From a virus: DNA of 21,590 nt. The position numbers and the translations under genes are program-made. Location: IMG/VR virus record IMGVR_UViG_3300028666_000117, positions 1 to 21,590 of that record; one strand, written 5' to 3'. Shown here one piece after another: positions 1 to 7,106 of the stretch (its first letter is position 1; each line of letters starts with the position of its first letter). Under the pieces are notes generated by a model that had not been told where the DNA came from, searched no databases, and worked only from the letters and a program-made list of their open reading frames with translations.

Positions 1-127
1 ACTGAATTGTCACCGACTTAACGCCCCCCGTTCATGCGTTCATTGCTACATACTCGTTTGGTAGGTCTGAGGAGCTTGTGGAATGTCGTAGAGGCGTTTA
101 TATTGGACGCCGAGGTAACGGAAGGCA
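1..127. repeat. Left copy of 127-bp perfect inverted terminal repeat
   Basis: Base by base, positions 1-127 are the exact reverse complement of 21464-21590. Identity stops at 128, where the left side reads G and the mirrored right side reads T. The repeat holds a C6 run at 24-29 in an otherwise AT-rich sequence. Read on the minus strand it contains the last 26 codons and the stop of the large terminase gene. The length equals k=127, a common final k-mer in de Bruijn assembly, so this may be a graph overlap and not a true telomere. A genuine repeat could extend beyond the contig ends. Confidence 0.97.
46..127 (-). pseudogene. C-terminal remnant of large terminase inside the left inverted repeat
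   Basis: Because the left repeat copies the right end in reverse, its minus strand encodes the last 26 residues of TerL, with the stop at 46-48. The ATPase centre and all three nuclease aspartates are missing, so it cannot work alone. It is either a by-product of an assembly overlap or a duplicated gene end left by a real inverted repeat. It is not an independent gene. Confidence 0.6.
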
Positions 128-134
128 GAAGAGA

Positions 135-350
135 ATGAGTTTAACCCCAGCGCAAGATCAGATTGAATTACGAAAGAAAAAAGAAGACGTTGAGTTATGC
201 GGAAAGAATCGTGGCCCACATGATTACATTCCTATTCAGTGGAGTACGACGGGAAATGTAAAAGTGGTAACGCGTTTATTCTGTCGTGTATGTTTCTGTA
301 ATGTAGCGATAAGTAATTTGATTGATAACTATCCTGAAGTTAAGATTTGA
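135..350 (+). CDS. Small Cys/His-rich phage protein, possible zinc-binding
   Basis: A 71-residue protein starts at the ATG at 135, just after a purine-rich AGAAGAGA ribosome binding site. An in-frame ATG at 78 lies inside the inverted repeat and is a poor choice. The N-terminus is charged (a run of Lys and Glu around residues 13-20). Cys22, His29 and the pair Cys50/Cys53, with Cys55 beside it, could hold a zinc ion in a ribbon-like fold. The central W36 and the segment VTRLFCRVC resemble small phage zinc-finger proteins as I remember them, but no specific function is known to me. Its end overlaps the convergent lysozyme-like gene by 11 bp. Its ribosome binding site begins right at the repeat boundary, so the gene itself is intact. 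Confidence 0.6.
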   Translation: MSLTPAQDQIELRKKKEDVELCGKNRGPHDYIPIQWSTTGNVKVVTRLFCRVCFCNVAISNLIDNYPEVKI

Positions 351-813
351 ATGCTAAAAATTTCTGAACGGACAGGTCATGAGTGGCCGCTCCTAGTGAA
401 GTGTTATAGTGAGCTTTGTAAAAATTCCATAGCGCATCAGTTTCAGTCGTATTCGGCAAAGCCTCAGATACCCGCGCATAATGCAACCGGCACATTGCTG
501 TCGCAAATCGAAGATCATAAACAAGACGTCCCTCATTTGGTATCCGATTACAGTTAAAGTTAGTCGTCATTAGCAACATTAGTTTATGGTTATTATTAAT
601 ATAGTTTTGCCACAGATCGTTATAGGTTGCTGGTTCCATCTGATATATGCCGAGCGCTGGGCCATTTAGTTGTTTTAAATACGTACCACCGTTTGATTCG
701 GTAGCGCATGTAAAAATCATTAACTCAACTGCGACATCAGACAGCATCATTAAATCAGTAAGTGCTGGCTTCACGATTAGCTCTCTGAGTTGCGCACAAT
801 TCATCATGGACAT
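340..813 (-). CDS. Lysozyme/transglycosylase-like protein, putative endolysin
   Basis: This 157-residue protein is the only clear gene on the minus strand. Residues 35-60 contain TES-x-GG followed by a GPALGIYQMEP segment, which resembles the ES-x-GG ... GALGLMQ signature of SLT/lysozyme-fold muramidases. Glu39 is the candidate catalytic acid. Later segments (around YDLRFATAMCRLHYARV and WNFYKAHYNT) resemble small phage-encoded proteins of this kind. The likely role is cleavage of peptidoglycan glycan strands, for host lysis or for local wall opening. No signal peptide or membrane anchor is evident, so a holin would be needed for release, and none is seen. The ATG at 813 has an AGGA at 819-822 with a 5-nt spacer. 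ATGs at 807 and 804 are alternatives. It is divergent from the small terminase gene, sharing the 814-870 gap. Confidence 0.7.
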   Translation of the reverse strand: MSMMNCAQLRELIVKPALTDLMMLSDVAVELMIFTCATESNGGTYLKQLNGPALGIYQMEPATYNDLWQNYINNNHKLMLLMTTNFNCNRIPNEGRLVYDLRFATAMCRLHYARVSEALPNTTETDALWNFYKAHYNTSLGAATHDLSVQKFLAFKS

Positions 814-821
814 TGCAATCC

Positions 822-830
822 TGGTATAAT
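822..830 (+). promoter_or_regulatory. Extended -10 promoter for the packaging/virion operon
   Basis: TGGTATAAT matches the bacterial sigma-70 extended -10 consensus (TGnTATAAT) exactly. No good -35 hexamer lies 16-18 bp upstream, but extended -10 promoters can do without one. It sits in the divergent gap about 40 bp before the small terminase start, the natural place for a promoter reading the long plus-strand gene run. This suggests use of the host polymerase; I saw no clear phage-polymerase promoter series in the window. Confidence 0.45.
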
Positions 831-842
831 AGTTTATTATTA

Positions 843-854
843 ATACAATTGTAT
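843..854. promoter_or_regulatory. 12-bp palindrome, possible operator
   Basis: ATACAATTGTAT is a perfect palindrome located just downstream of the extended -10 box and just upstream of the small terminase ribosome binding site. A protein dimer bound here would overlap the initially transcribed region and could block both divergent transcripts. The window encodes no obvious repressor, and AT-rich palindromes of this length do occur by chance, so the role is inferred from position only. Confidence 0.3.
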
Positions 855-870
855 CAGGAATATGATAAAC

Positions 871-1473
871 ATGTCACGAACTGCTCAAGATATTTACTTA
901 CAGATAAAAGCAGGAAAGACGAAATACATTGAAGAAGTACACTGTCCAAAGTTATTAGAGGTCATGTGTTCGTCGGGAAGAATTACTGACTTTTGCGCTC
1001 AAATATTAATCAGCGATACCACTTTTTATACATGGTGTAGAGAACATGAGCTACTGAGAGAAATATATGCAGTAAGCAAGATATTTGCCAGGGAGCTATG
1101 GGAGAAGGAAGGCGAGGAGTTAAAAACTAAGACGTGTATGCCTGGCGTTATAGATCATGAGTTTGATCATTGGCGCATGATAGGTTGGTCTCGTTTTGGC
1201 ATTAGTAAGAATTCTCGCATCAAATTAAACCTCGACCCTAACGGCAATCCTAGTCAGCATTATAGCCAACTGTTAAAGCAAGCATCCGAAGGTGAGTTTA
1301 CTGCTGCTGAGATAAAGCAGTTGATGGAAGCGGTTAATGTAGGCTTAAGCACGCATCAGGTTATTGAGTTACAAAAAGAGATAGACCAGCTAAGATTAGA
1401 TTTAGCGGTCATGGCGGATAATGCTAATGGCAACAATTCAAGCACAAATAAGGGAATTGCGCAAAAGGATTAA
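871..1473 (+). CDS. Terminase small subunit
   Basis: A protein of about 200 residues. Residues 38-56 form a helix-turn-helix of the pattern ITDFCAQ-x-LIS-x-TTFYTW, followed by helical residues containing ARELWEKEGEEL; this is how many phage small terminases begin. The C-terminus is helical, with a coiled-coil-like stretch around 155-180, suitable for ring formation. Its role would be to recognise viral DNA and regulate the TerL motor. The ATG at 871 is preferred because AGGAA at 856-860 lies about 10 nt upstream; the in-frame ATG at 862 leaves only about 2 nt. It is the first gene of the plus-strand virion run, directly before the portal region. TerL is almost 19 kb away. The 3' end overlaps a 44-residue ORF in another frame. 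Confidence 0.75.
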   Translation: MSRTAQDIYLQIKAGKTKYIEEVHCPKLLEVMCSSGRITDFCAQILISDTTFYTWCREHELLREIYAVSKIFARELWEKEGEELKTKTCMPGVIDHEFDHWRMIGWSRFGISKNSRIKLNLDPNGNPSQHYSQLLKQASEGEFTAAEIKQLMEAVNVGLSTHQVIELQKEIDQLRLDLAVMADNANGNNSSTNKGIAQKD

Positions 1474-1561
1474 AATCCCTTGGCGAATCGTTTATGTTGA
1501 TAGAGTGATAGAGTCGGAAGAATTCGAGCCAAAGACAATCTACGTTCACATTTGGATTTAG
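1427..1561 (+). CDS. 44-residue overlapping small ORF
   Basis: This short reading frame starts with ATG at 1427 inside the end of the small terminase gene and stops with TAG at 1559-1561, just before the next gene's ribosome binding site. It exactly fills the otherwise empty 99-bp gap between two tightly packed genes. The product starts MATIQAQIRELRKRIKIPW, with a basic amphipathic helix, and then has a beta-like acidic/aromatic half ending in YVHIWI. A weak GGA lies upstream, with translational coupling possible. I know no family for it. Position and clean fit argue for a real gene; its small size argues for caution. Confidence 0.45.
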   Translation: MATIQAQIRELRKRIKIPWRIVYVDRVIESEEFEPKTIYVHIWI

Positions 1562-1572
1562 GGAGAGAAAGC

Positions 1573-1902
1573 ATGAGTTGGCACTGGAAAGACTGGTTAT
1601 CGGCGGGCACAACAAGACTTTGGGATAAAGCAACAGATTTAGGTCATGAGTTAACTGGCATTCCGACGGCAGATGAAAGACGCAATCAGGCTAAGGACGT
1701 GAGCGATCAAGTTAATGCATATAAAGCTCAGACAGAATTAACTCGCAATGAATTAGCGGCCAAGGCAAATGAAGTTGATGCGGCTAAGCGTCAAGTCGAA
1801 GAAAAGCAGATCAGGGCGTTAAGAGGAAACTATCGCGGTCAAAGCCTCTTAGGTGATCAATCAAATAATCAAAATGGTATGTCTGACAAGTTAGGTGGCT
1901 AA
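1573..1902 (+). CDS. Small pre-portal virion-associated protein, function unknown
   Basis: A 109-residue protein starting at the ATG at 1573, preceded by GGGAGAG at 1561-1567. An in-frame ATG at 1552 lies before that site and is less likely. The N-terminus is Trp-rich (MSWHWKDWLSAG), the middle (residues 45-82) is a charged helix with coiled-coil character, and the tail is Gly/Asn/Gln-rich ending in KLGG. The portal gene begins 2 bp after its stop, and the portal ribosome binding site lies in its last codons. In T7 the small ejected or tail-assembly proteins gp6.7 and gp7.3 sit at this place. A similar role is an inference from position, not from a recognised domain. Confidence 0.65.
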   Translation: MSWHWKDWLSAGTTRLWDKATDLGHELTGIPTADERRNQAKDVSDQVNAYKAQTELTRNELAAKANEVDAAKRQVEEKQIRALRGNYRGQSLLGDQSNNQNGMSDKLGG

Positions 1903-1904
1903 GC

Positions 1905-3554
1905 ATGGATACAACACAAGGAATGCCGCCGGTGCCTATGCCTGGCAATTCATTATTGGAAGTTTTACGGAAACGCTATAACGCTGCAAAGTATGTCGCT
2001 GATTTGTGGATTCCAATCATGCAGGCGTCATTCTTTTATTGTGTGCCATTTAGGAATAGATTTTATCTTCCTGGCAAAGAGTTTCAAGGTACGATTCAAA
2101 ACACGAGAGTCTACGATACAACTGCTGTCGATGGTGTTTCGACATTCGTATCAAAGCTTCATGACACGATGACACCGCCGCAAGTTCAGTGGGGTTTTCT
2201 AGAAGTTGATAACTCAATGGTTGATGATGATGAAAACCCTGAGAATATTAAGTTACTTGAAACCGCTCAGATGGTATTGAATAAATATATGCGTCGTCTT
2301 TTCTCATATATTCACGCATCAAACTTCGATGTAGTTATTAACGAATGTTATTATGATTTGAGCATTGGCACAGCGGCGCTTGTCATTAATCAGCATACAG
2401 ATGAGAATCCTTTTCTCTGCACATCTATCCCAATGGATAAACTTGCTATTGAGGAAGCTGTAAATGGAAACATTGAATCGTGGTATCGCACTTGGCAGAA
2501 TCTAAAAATAGTTGAGTTACATACACGCTGGCCTGGCATTGTACTTAGTGCAAATCTATTGCAAATGATATCGGCTGATAATGATGCTGTCATCAGAAAT
2601 GTCTATGAAGGTGTTGCATATTTTTGTAACCAGCCGAAGAAATACTGTTATGCGGTTTGGGCGGACAATGATTTATTATTAGCGCAATGGATAGATTCAC
2701 CTCCTGGTATCATCTGGCGTTGGAAGAAGTGCAACAATGAAACATGGGGTCGTGGTCCAGTAATGGAAGCATTACCATCCATCATCAGTTTAAACGAGAT
2801 GGCACGTGTTGAGCTTGCATCTGCTAACTTAAATACTTTCAGACCTTACATGGGATTCAGTGATGCTGTATTTAATCCTCATACTTTCCGGCTTGAGCCT
2901 TTTACTATTATACCTATCGCCCCCATTGGCTCTAATGGACAAGTGCCACTCATACCTCTCCCAAATAGCGCTGACCCTAATTTTGCTCAGCTTACTATTG
3001 CTGATTTGCGCATGCAGATACTCAAGCTATTGTTCGCCGAACAACCTCAAGATTCAAAAGGCGTTCAGCCACAAACTGCTTACGAACTCGGATTAAAACA
3101 GCAAACACTTGCCGAGAAAGTGGGGCCACTATTTAGCCGAGTGATTCAAGAATTCTCATGGCCTGTTATTAAGCGATTTGCTTATATTTTAAATAACATG
3201 GGACTGTTGTTATATCCTGAAGTGGGCGGCGTTCCCATTAAGTTTAAATACAAGTCACCACTTGCATTAGCGAAAGGTAAAGCTGATGTTGAGCGCTTAG
3301 TTCAATTCGTTCAAACTATGCAGGGTATCATGGGGCCAGAGGCGACTCAGATTTATATTAACCCTAAAACAACGCCTTATATGCTGGCTGAGTTGTTGCA
3401 AGTTGATGAGAGATTCTTGAATAAGCCAGGCGAGATTGAGAAAGTCATGCAAGCAGTTCAAGATCAGCATAGCCAGCAGCAAGTTCAGGCACAGCAAGGT
3501 CAAATGCAAAATGGCGAGCCGCCACAATCACCCGTTCAAATGCCACAACAATAA
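1905..3554 (+). CDS. Portal protein (T7 gp8-like head-tail connector)
   Basis: A 549-residue protein, close to the roughly 535 residues of T7 gp8. It forms the dodecameric ring through which DNA enters and leaves the head. Family-like features are the N-terminal aromatic helix region (residues 20-60), the segment with VDGVSTFVSKLHDTMTPP around 75-95, the central WGRGPVMEALPSI stretch near 285 and the helical QPQTAYELGLKQQTLAEKVGP stem/crown region around 388-408. The last 40 or so residues are rich in Gln and Pro and probably disordered. The start at 1905 uses the AGGTGG site at 1893-1898. It sits between the pre-portal protein and the scaffold block, the standard order in T7-like phages. Confidence 0.9.
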   Translation: MDTTQGMPPVPMPGNSLLEVLRKRYNAAKYVADLWIPIMQASFFYCVPFRNRFYLPGKEFQGTIQNTRVYDTTAVDGVSTFVSKLHDTMTPPQVQWGFLEVDNSMVDDDENPENIKLLETAQMVLNKYMRRLFSYIHASNFDVVINECYYDLSIGTAALVINQHTDENPFLCTSIPMDKLAIEEAVNGNIESWYRTWQNLKIVELHTRWPGIVLSANLLQMISADNDAVIRNVYEGVAYFCNQPKKYCYAVWADNDLLLAQWIDSPPGIIWRWKKCNNETWGRGPVMEALPSIISLNEMARVELASANLNTFRPYMGFSDAVFNPHTFRLEPFTIIPIAPIGSNGQVPLIPLPNSADPNFAQLTIADLRMQILKLLFAEQPQDSKGVQPQTAYELGLKQQTLAEKVGPLFSRVIQEFSWPVIKRFAYILNNMGLLLYPEVGGVPIKFKYKSPLALAKGKADVERLVQFVQTMQGIMGPEATQIYINPKTTPYMLAELLQVDERFLNKPGEIEKVMQAVQDQHSQQQVQAQQGQMQNGEPPQSPVQMPQQ

Positions 3555-3563
3555 GAGGTAACA

Positions 3564-3884
3564 ATGGATTCAGTTGAAAATAACCCGTTTTTGCAGCAAG
3601 AAGATTATTGGAAAGGCTATCAAGAAAGTATTGATAAACTTAAAAATAATCCTGAAGTTATTATGTTTGATAAGCTTTGCTATGAAGTTTTTGAAGCCTC
3701 AGAGATGGGTAAGAAGTTTCTTGAGTTTGCTAAAGATCGCTTTCTCATTCATTCACAAGTATCGCGTGGAAATGAAACATACCCTACTGACTGTTTGTGG
3801 CAGGAAGGTTTCCGTGATGCTTATAGAATGATATTGCAAAGTGTTATGTCGCATCAGCAACGCATAGCGGCGGGAGCGAAATAA
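3564..3884 (+). CDS. Conserved podovirus protein between portal and scaffold, function unknown
   Basis: A 106-residue, mostly helical, soluble protein. It starts 10 bp after the portal with an AAGAGG ribosome binding site. Notable features are the N-terminal acidic part, the central GKKFLEFAKDRFLI helix and the C-terminal W-QEGFRDAYRMI ... SHQQRI stretch. I recall similar proteins in this slot in other podoviruses without an assigned role. There is no membrane segment or known catalytic motif. Tight packing between portal and scaffold (1 bp to the next start) suggests a part in head assembly. A second reading frame at 3574-3831 within it is a shadow. Confidence 0.7.
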   Translation: MDSVENNPFLQQEDYWKGYQESIDKLKNNPEVIMFDKLCYEVFEASEMGKKFLEFAKDRFLIHSQVSRGNETYPTDCLWQEGFRDAYRMILQSVMSHQQRIAAGAK

Positions 3885-3885
3885 T

Positions 3886-4560
3886 ATGACTGAGACTATT
3901 GTGGATAATCCTACTTGGTTTATTGATGACGGTGTTCCTGGTGTTGGCGCTCGTCCGACTTGGCTTCCTGATAAATACAAGACTGTCGCAGATTTAGCCA
4001 AGAGCAATGTTGAGCTTGAGAGGAAACTTGGTGCAACACCTGAAGAGTATGATTTTAGCAAATCGAGATATATTGACCCAGACTATGTTCCATTCCAAGA
4101 GTTGAAGCAACTCGCAAAAGACAAGCGTGTGCCTAAAGAAGTCATGGATAAGATGCTTGATTCCGTCGATAAGTACATGGATGAATTTAGCACTGACTAT
4201 AACGAGGAATATAAAAAGTTAGGTGATAATGCTAGCGATAGGCTAACAACACTTGATAACTGGGCGAAGGCAAATTTATCTAAAACATCCTATGAAGCAA
4301 TAACATCTAACATGCGCAATGCGGATTCAATTAAAGCACTGGAAGAACTGAGAGGGAAAATGATGTCTAATACGCCAACGGTACCAAACGGCAACAATGA
4401 AGCAGTCAATAATAGCGCAACAATAGAAGATATTAAGTTAGAGTTATCTGAGAATTTGGGCAAATATAAAACAGATATGGCTTATAGGAAAGATATATCA
4501 TCTCGTCTCGAAGTGGCTGCAAAAAATACACCTGGCTTTGTTGACAAGGTGGGTGCTTAG
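3886..4560 (+). CDS. Capsid scaffolding protein
   Basis: A 224-residue, highly charged, helical protein directly upstream of the capsid gene, the usual place for a scaffold. The N-terminus contains WLPDKYKTVADLAKSNVELERKLG, resembling the [FY]K-[ST]-V-x-DLAKS-Y-x-ELEKKLG pattern of T7-like scaffold/assembly proteins. The middle (residues 60-150) is helical. A Pro/Asn-rich linker at about 165-180 leads to a C-terminal helix ending YRKDISSRLEVAAKNTPG, where scaffolds usually bind the coat protein. It would guide procapsid assembly and leave before DNA packaging. A GGGAG ribosome binding site at 3872-3876 overlaps the end of the preceding gene. No protease motif is seen. Confidence 0.8.
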   Translation: MTETIVDNPTWFIDDGVPGVGARPTWLPDKYKTVADLAKSNVELERKLGATPEEYDFSKSRYIDPDYVPFQELKQLAKDKRVPKEVMDKMLDSVDKYMDEFSTDYNEEYKKLGDNASDRLTTLDNWAKANLSKTSYEAITSNMRNADSIKALEELRGKMMSNTPTVPNGNNEAVNNSATIEDIKLELSENLGKYKTDMAYRKDISSRLEVAAKNTPGFVDKVGA

Positions 4561-4708
4561 CTGCAACAATAATAGTCAATATTATGTTAATGCCAGTCTG
4601 AAAGGACAACTTTAACGCATTGACCTCGAAAGAGACAATCAAGAAGCATGAAGCCCTTAAATACGATGGTGAAAGAAATTTCATTCAATTATTTAGGAGT
4701 TTTATGCC
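4561..4708 (+). promoter_or_regulatory. 148-bp untranslated leader before the capsid gene, with a GAAA-tetraloop hairpin
   Basis: This is the longest non-coding stretch in the virion operon. At 4668-4685 the RNA can fold into a stem whose core is UGAAA / UUUCA (two further G-U pairs possible), closed by a GAAA tetraloop of the stable GNRA type. The hairpin ends about 9 nt before the AGGAG at 4695-4699 that serves the capsid start at 4709. A TTGACC at 4620-4625 resembles a -35 box, but no matching -10 follows at the right distance. I found no convincing terminator. A role in stabilising or initiating the capsid transcript is plausible but unproven. Confidence 0.35.
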
Positions 4709-5545
4709 ATGTCAACTTCCTTGACAGCAGTACAACAAATTGAGTTTGATGCACTTGTAAAAGCCGAATACCAATCCCTTGGTTTCTTATTGAGAGATAC
4801 AGTACGTGTGCGCCGTGATGTCATTGGTGCGACTGTATCTTTCCGTAAGGTTAATCAAATCCAAGCAGTCCCAACAGGCTATCTGCAAACTGTTGTGATT
4901 CAAGATCCTGGTTACACCCAATACTCGGCAATCTTGCAAAAATACACAGCGCCAACCGCTGTAGATTCTGTACAAGAATTAACAGTTAACTTTGATGCTA
5001 AGATGGAAAATGCGATGATTGTCGCAAACGCCCTTGGCCGTCGTTCAGATCAAATCATCATTAACTCGTTAGCCCTTTCTCCCGGACAAACGATCGTTGA
5101 TGGCGGTACGAACATGACGTATTCGAAGTACACACAAGCTATTCAATTCTTTGATAATAACGCCGTGCCATTGCCTGAAAGATTTGCTGCGATGTCTGCT
5201 AGCAACTTCCAGTCATTACTACAAGCCGATCAATTCGTCTCAACCTTTTACACACAAAATCGTGTGTTAGATAAAGGCTTTGTACGCGATTACCTTGGTA
5301 TTAACTTAATCGTTATACCTAACATGGTCGAAGGCGGCCTGCCATTTGCTAGCACATCACCTAACATTCGCAAAACATTTTTCTGGCACAAGCAGTCAAC
5401 TGGTATGGGTATTGGCCACGACTTCCGCACCGAAATTAACTATCTCCCACGTGAAACATCTTGGTTGATTAACGGTATTTTCAGTGCTGGCGCAATCACA
5501 ATTGATAATCTCGGTATCATCGAAATCAATTGCGATGAAGGCTAA
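4709..5545 (+). CDS. Major capsid protein
   Basis: A 278-residue protein following the scaffold. It is shorter than T7 gp10A (345 residues) and appears to belong to a separate branch of HK97-fold coat proteins found in other podoviruses. Visible features are a short N-terminal helix, a beta-rich region with TVSFRKVNQIQAVPTGYLQ, the acidic motif TVNFDAKMENAMIVANALGRRSDQ around residues 92-115 (spine-helix-like), and a C-terminal part with FFWHKQSTGMGIGHDFRTEINYLPR near 225-250 followed by a beta-strand-rich end. It carries fewer AT-rich codons than its neighbours, as highly expressed genes often do. The start is fixed by AGGAG 9 nt upstream. No protease accompanies it and there is no long N-terminal delta domain, so maturation without cleavage is likely. 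Confidence 0.88.
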   Translation: MSTSLTAVQQIEFDALVKAEYQSLGFLLRDTVRVRRDVIGATVSFRKVNQIQAVPTGYLQTVVIQDPGYTQYSAILQKYTAPTAVDSVQELTVNFDAKMENAMIVANALGRRSDQIIINSLALSPGQTIVDGGTNMTYSKYTQAIQFFDNNAVPLPERFAAMSASNFQSLLQADQFVSTFYTQNRVLDKGFVRDYLGINLIVIPNMVEGGLPFASTSPNIRKTFFWHKQSTGMGIGHDFRTEINYLPRETSWLINGIFSAGAITIDNLGIIEINCDEG

Positions 5546-5575
5546 ACTTTACTAATAAATTGGAGAATTTTAATC

Positions 5576-6463
5576 ATGACTTTTACAATTGCAAACTGGG
5601 GTTGCCAACAACCCTCGCTCAATGCAGGTCAAGAAACAATCACACCATTTGGCGGCTCACCAACCGTTGAAAACACATGTAATGTTTTCACGTATGTAAG
5701 CCCTAATGATGCGGCCGCAACAATTATTGCAGCTAACTATTTCCTACCAATGTATGCCGATTTATGTGTTGGCGACATTATATGGGGAAGTGGCACAGAT
5801 GCTTCTTTCGCAGTTCAAGTAACAGCGGTAAGTTCAACATCTGTCACCGTTGCAAGTATGGGTTTAACGACATCAATCGGTACAGCAAATATCGTTAACA
5901 ATGCTGTGACATATGCAAAGCTTCAGCAATCTGTAGGGTCTAACACTCTGTTAGGAAACCCAACGGGTGGAGCTGCAAACTTTGAAGAAGTCACACTTGG
6001 TAATGGTTTGGACTTTGCAAGTACAGCATTAGAGTTAAAACCTTCCTACTTAAATGTTGTAGAGGTAAGTTTAACTGCTTCTCAGTTTAATGGTATGTAT
6101 GCAACACCTGTATCAGTTATTGCTGCTCCTGGCGCTAACAAAGCAATTGTCGTTAACCATGCCGTATTGAACATGACGTATGGTTCTGCTCAATTTGTCG
6201 GTGGTGGTGTGGTTGGCCTTCAATATGGAAGCACTGCGCACTTAGCTGGCGCCGCTGCTTCTGCTACTGAAGCCGCAACAGACTTTACTGGCGCTTCTGC
6301 AAGCACGTTATTCCGACTTGGCGCTGGTGTATCAACAGGTGCGGCTGTAACTTCTGCTGCAAATGCTGCGGTATACATCTCTAATGCAACAGGCGCATTT
6401 ACAACCGGTGACTCTACATTCAAGCTTTGGATTTGGTATGAAGTAATACCAACCAATTCTTAA
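5576..6463 (+). CDS. Head-fibre or capsid decoration protein
   Basis: A 295-residue beta-rich protein, low in charge and rich in Ala, Gly, Thr and Val, directly after the coat gene. Residues 1-100 include a compact domain with FTYVSPNDAAATIIAANYF and LCVGDIIW. Residues 107-155 carry a fibre-type stretch (NNAVTYAKLQ ... LLGNPTGGAANFEEVTLGNGL), a pattern I know from phage fibres. The C-terminal part (about 165-295) is Ala/Gly-rich, with APGANKAIVVNHAVLNMTYG, and may form a knob. Position after the coat gene suggests a spike or fibre on the head surface instead of a tail fibre. GGAG lies upstream of the start. A tail-associated role cannot be ruled out from sequence alone. Confidence 0.65.
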   Translation: MTFTIANWGCQQPSLNAGQETITPFGGSPTVENTCNVFTYVSPNDAAATIIAANYFLPMYADLCVGDIIWGSGTDASFAVQVTAVSSTSVTVASMGLTTSIGTANIVNNAVTYAKLQQSVGSNTLLGNPTGGAANFEEVTLGNGLDFASTALELKPSYLNVVEVSLTASQFNGMYATPVSVIAAPGANKAIVVNHAVLNMTYGSAQFVGGGVVGLQYGSTAHLAGAAASATEAATDFTGASASTLFRLGAGVSTGAAVTSAANAAVYISNATGAFTTGDSTFKLWIWYEVIPTNS

Positions 6464-6487
6464 TACTAGAGTAAGAGGAATTACTGA

Positions 6488-7093
6488 ATGGCTTATACTA
6501 AGACAAGCATTATATCGTTAGCGGTGCAACTTCTTGGTCATAAGCCAATCATCTCTTTGGATGACGCCGACGATCTAGTTATCTCTGCTGAACAGGCATA
6601 TGATATTTTATTGCCAAGCATCTTAGGTACGGGTAATTGGCGTTTTTCAATCCAAATATCTCAACTAACAGCGTCAACCGAAGTTCCACCATTACAAACT
6701 AACTGGCAGAATATTTACCTATTACCGCCTGGGTATCTAAAAAATATCAGAATCATTCCTCAAAATTATAATTATGAAATTTATGCTAATAGTCAGATAT
6801 GGTGTAATTGGGGTGTTCAATCGCCTGTATTCATGGAATATGCTTTTTTACCGGATACAGCGCAGTTAACAGCTACCTTTGTTAATTATTTTATTTATGA
6901 AATAGCTGCTATTCTTGCATTGTCAAATGCGCAAAAACCAGATTACTTTGCAGCTTTAACAGCGCAGAAAAATATTCAATGGGCTATTGCTGCGGCAGCA
7001 GACGCGCAGAATAGACCGCAGTTTGTTCAGTGGGAAATTCCAATTCTTACGAAACGAAACATTACTGGTATCATTGGCCCACAAATAGGTTAA
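6488..7093 (+). CDS. Tail tube protein A (T7 gp11-like, gatekeeper)
   Basis: A 201-residue protein, very close to T7 gp11 (196 residues). Family features are the N-terminal helix SIISLAVQLLGHKPI, the segment AEQAYDILLPSILGTGNWRFS around residues 33-55, the LPPGYLKNIRI turn near 80, and the C-terminal Ala-rich helices with YEIAAILALSNAQKPDYF. Twelve copies would form the ring that joins the portal to the nozzle. The gene lies directly before tail tube B, the canonical order. The start is preceded by AGAGGAA. Confidence 0.85.
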   Translation: MAYTKTSIISLAVQLLGHKPIISLDDADDLVISAEQAYDILLPSILGTGNWRFSIQISQLTASTEVPPLQTNWQNIYLLPPGYLKNIRIIPQNYNYEIYANSQIWCNWGVQSPVFMEYAFLPDTAQLTATFVNYFIYEIAAILALSNAQKPDYFAALTAQKNIQWAIAAAADAQNRPQFVQWEIPILTKRNITGIIGPQIG

Positions 7094-7106
7094 GAGAGAT
7101 GTCTAA

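Noticed and set aside
78-134. Longer N-terminus (start at 78) for the 135-350 gene
   Set aside because: It lies in the inverted repeat, is antisense to the TerL end and has no ribosome binding site, whereas the ATG at 135 has one.
351-829. Plus-strand reading frames at 351-557 and 647-829
   Set aside because: They lie opposite the lysozyme-like gene, whose protein has recognisable motifs; no ribosome binding sites or protein features support them.
841-862. T7-like promoter start (TAATAC) before the small terminase gene
   Set aside because: Only the first six bases match; the rest of the 23-base T7 promoter does not fit and no similar series occurs before other genes.
4620-4650. Sigma-70 promoter upstream of the capsid gene (TTGACC)
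   Set aside because: No acceptable -10 hexamer at 16-18 bp spacing.
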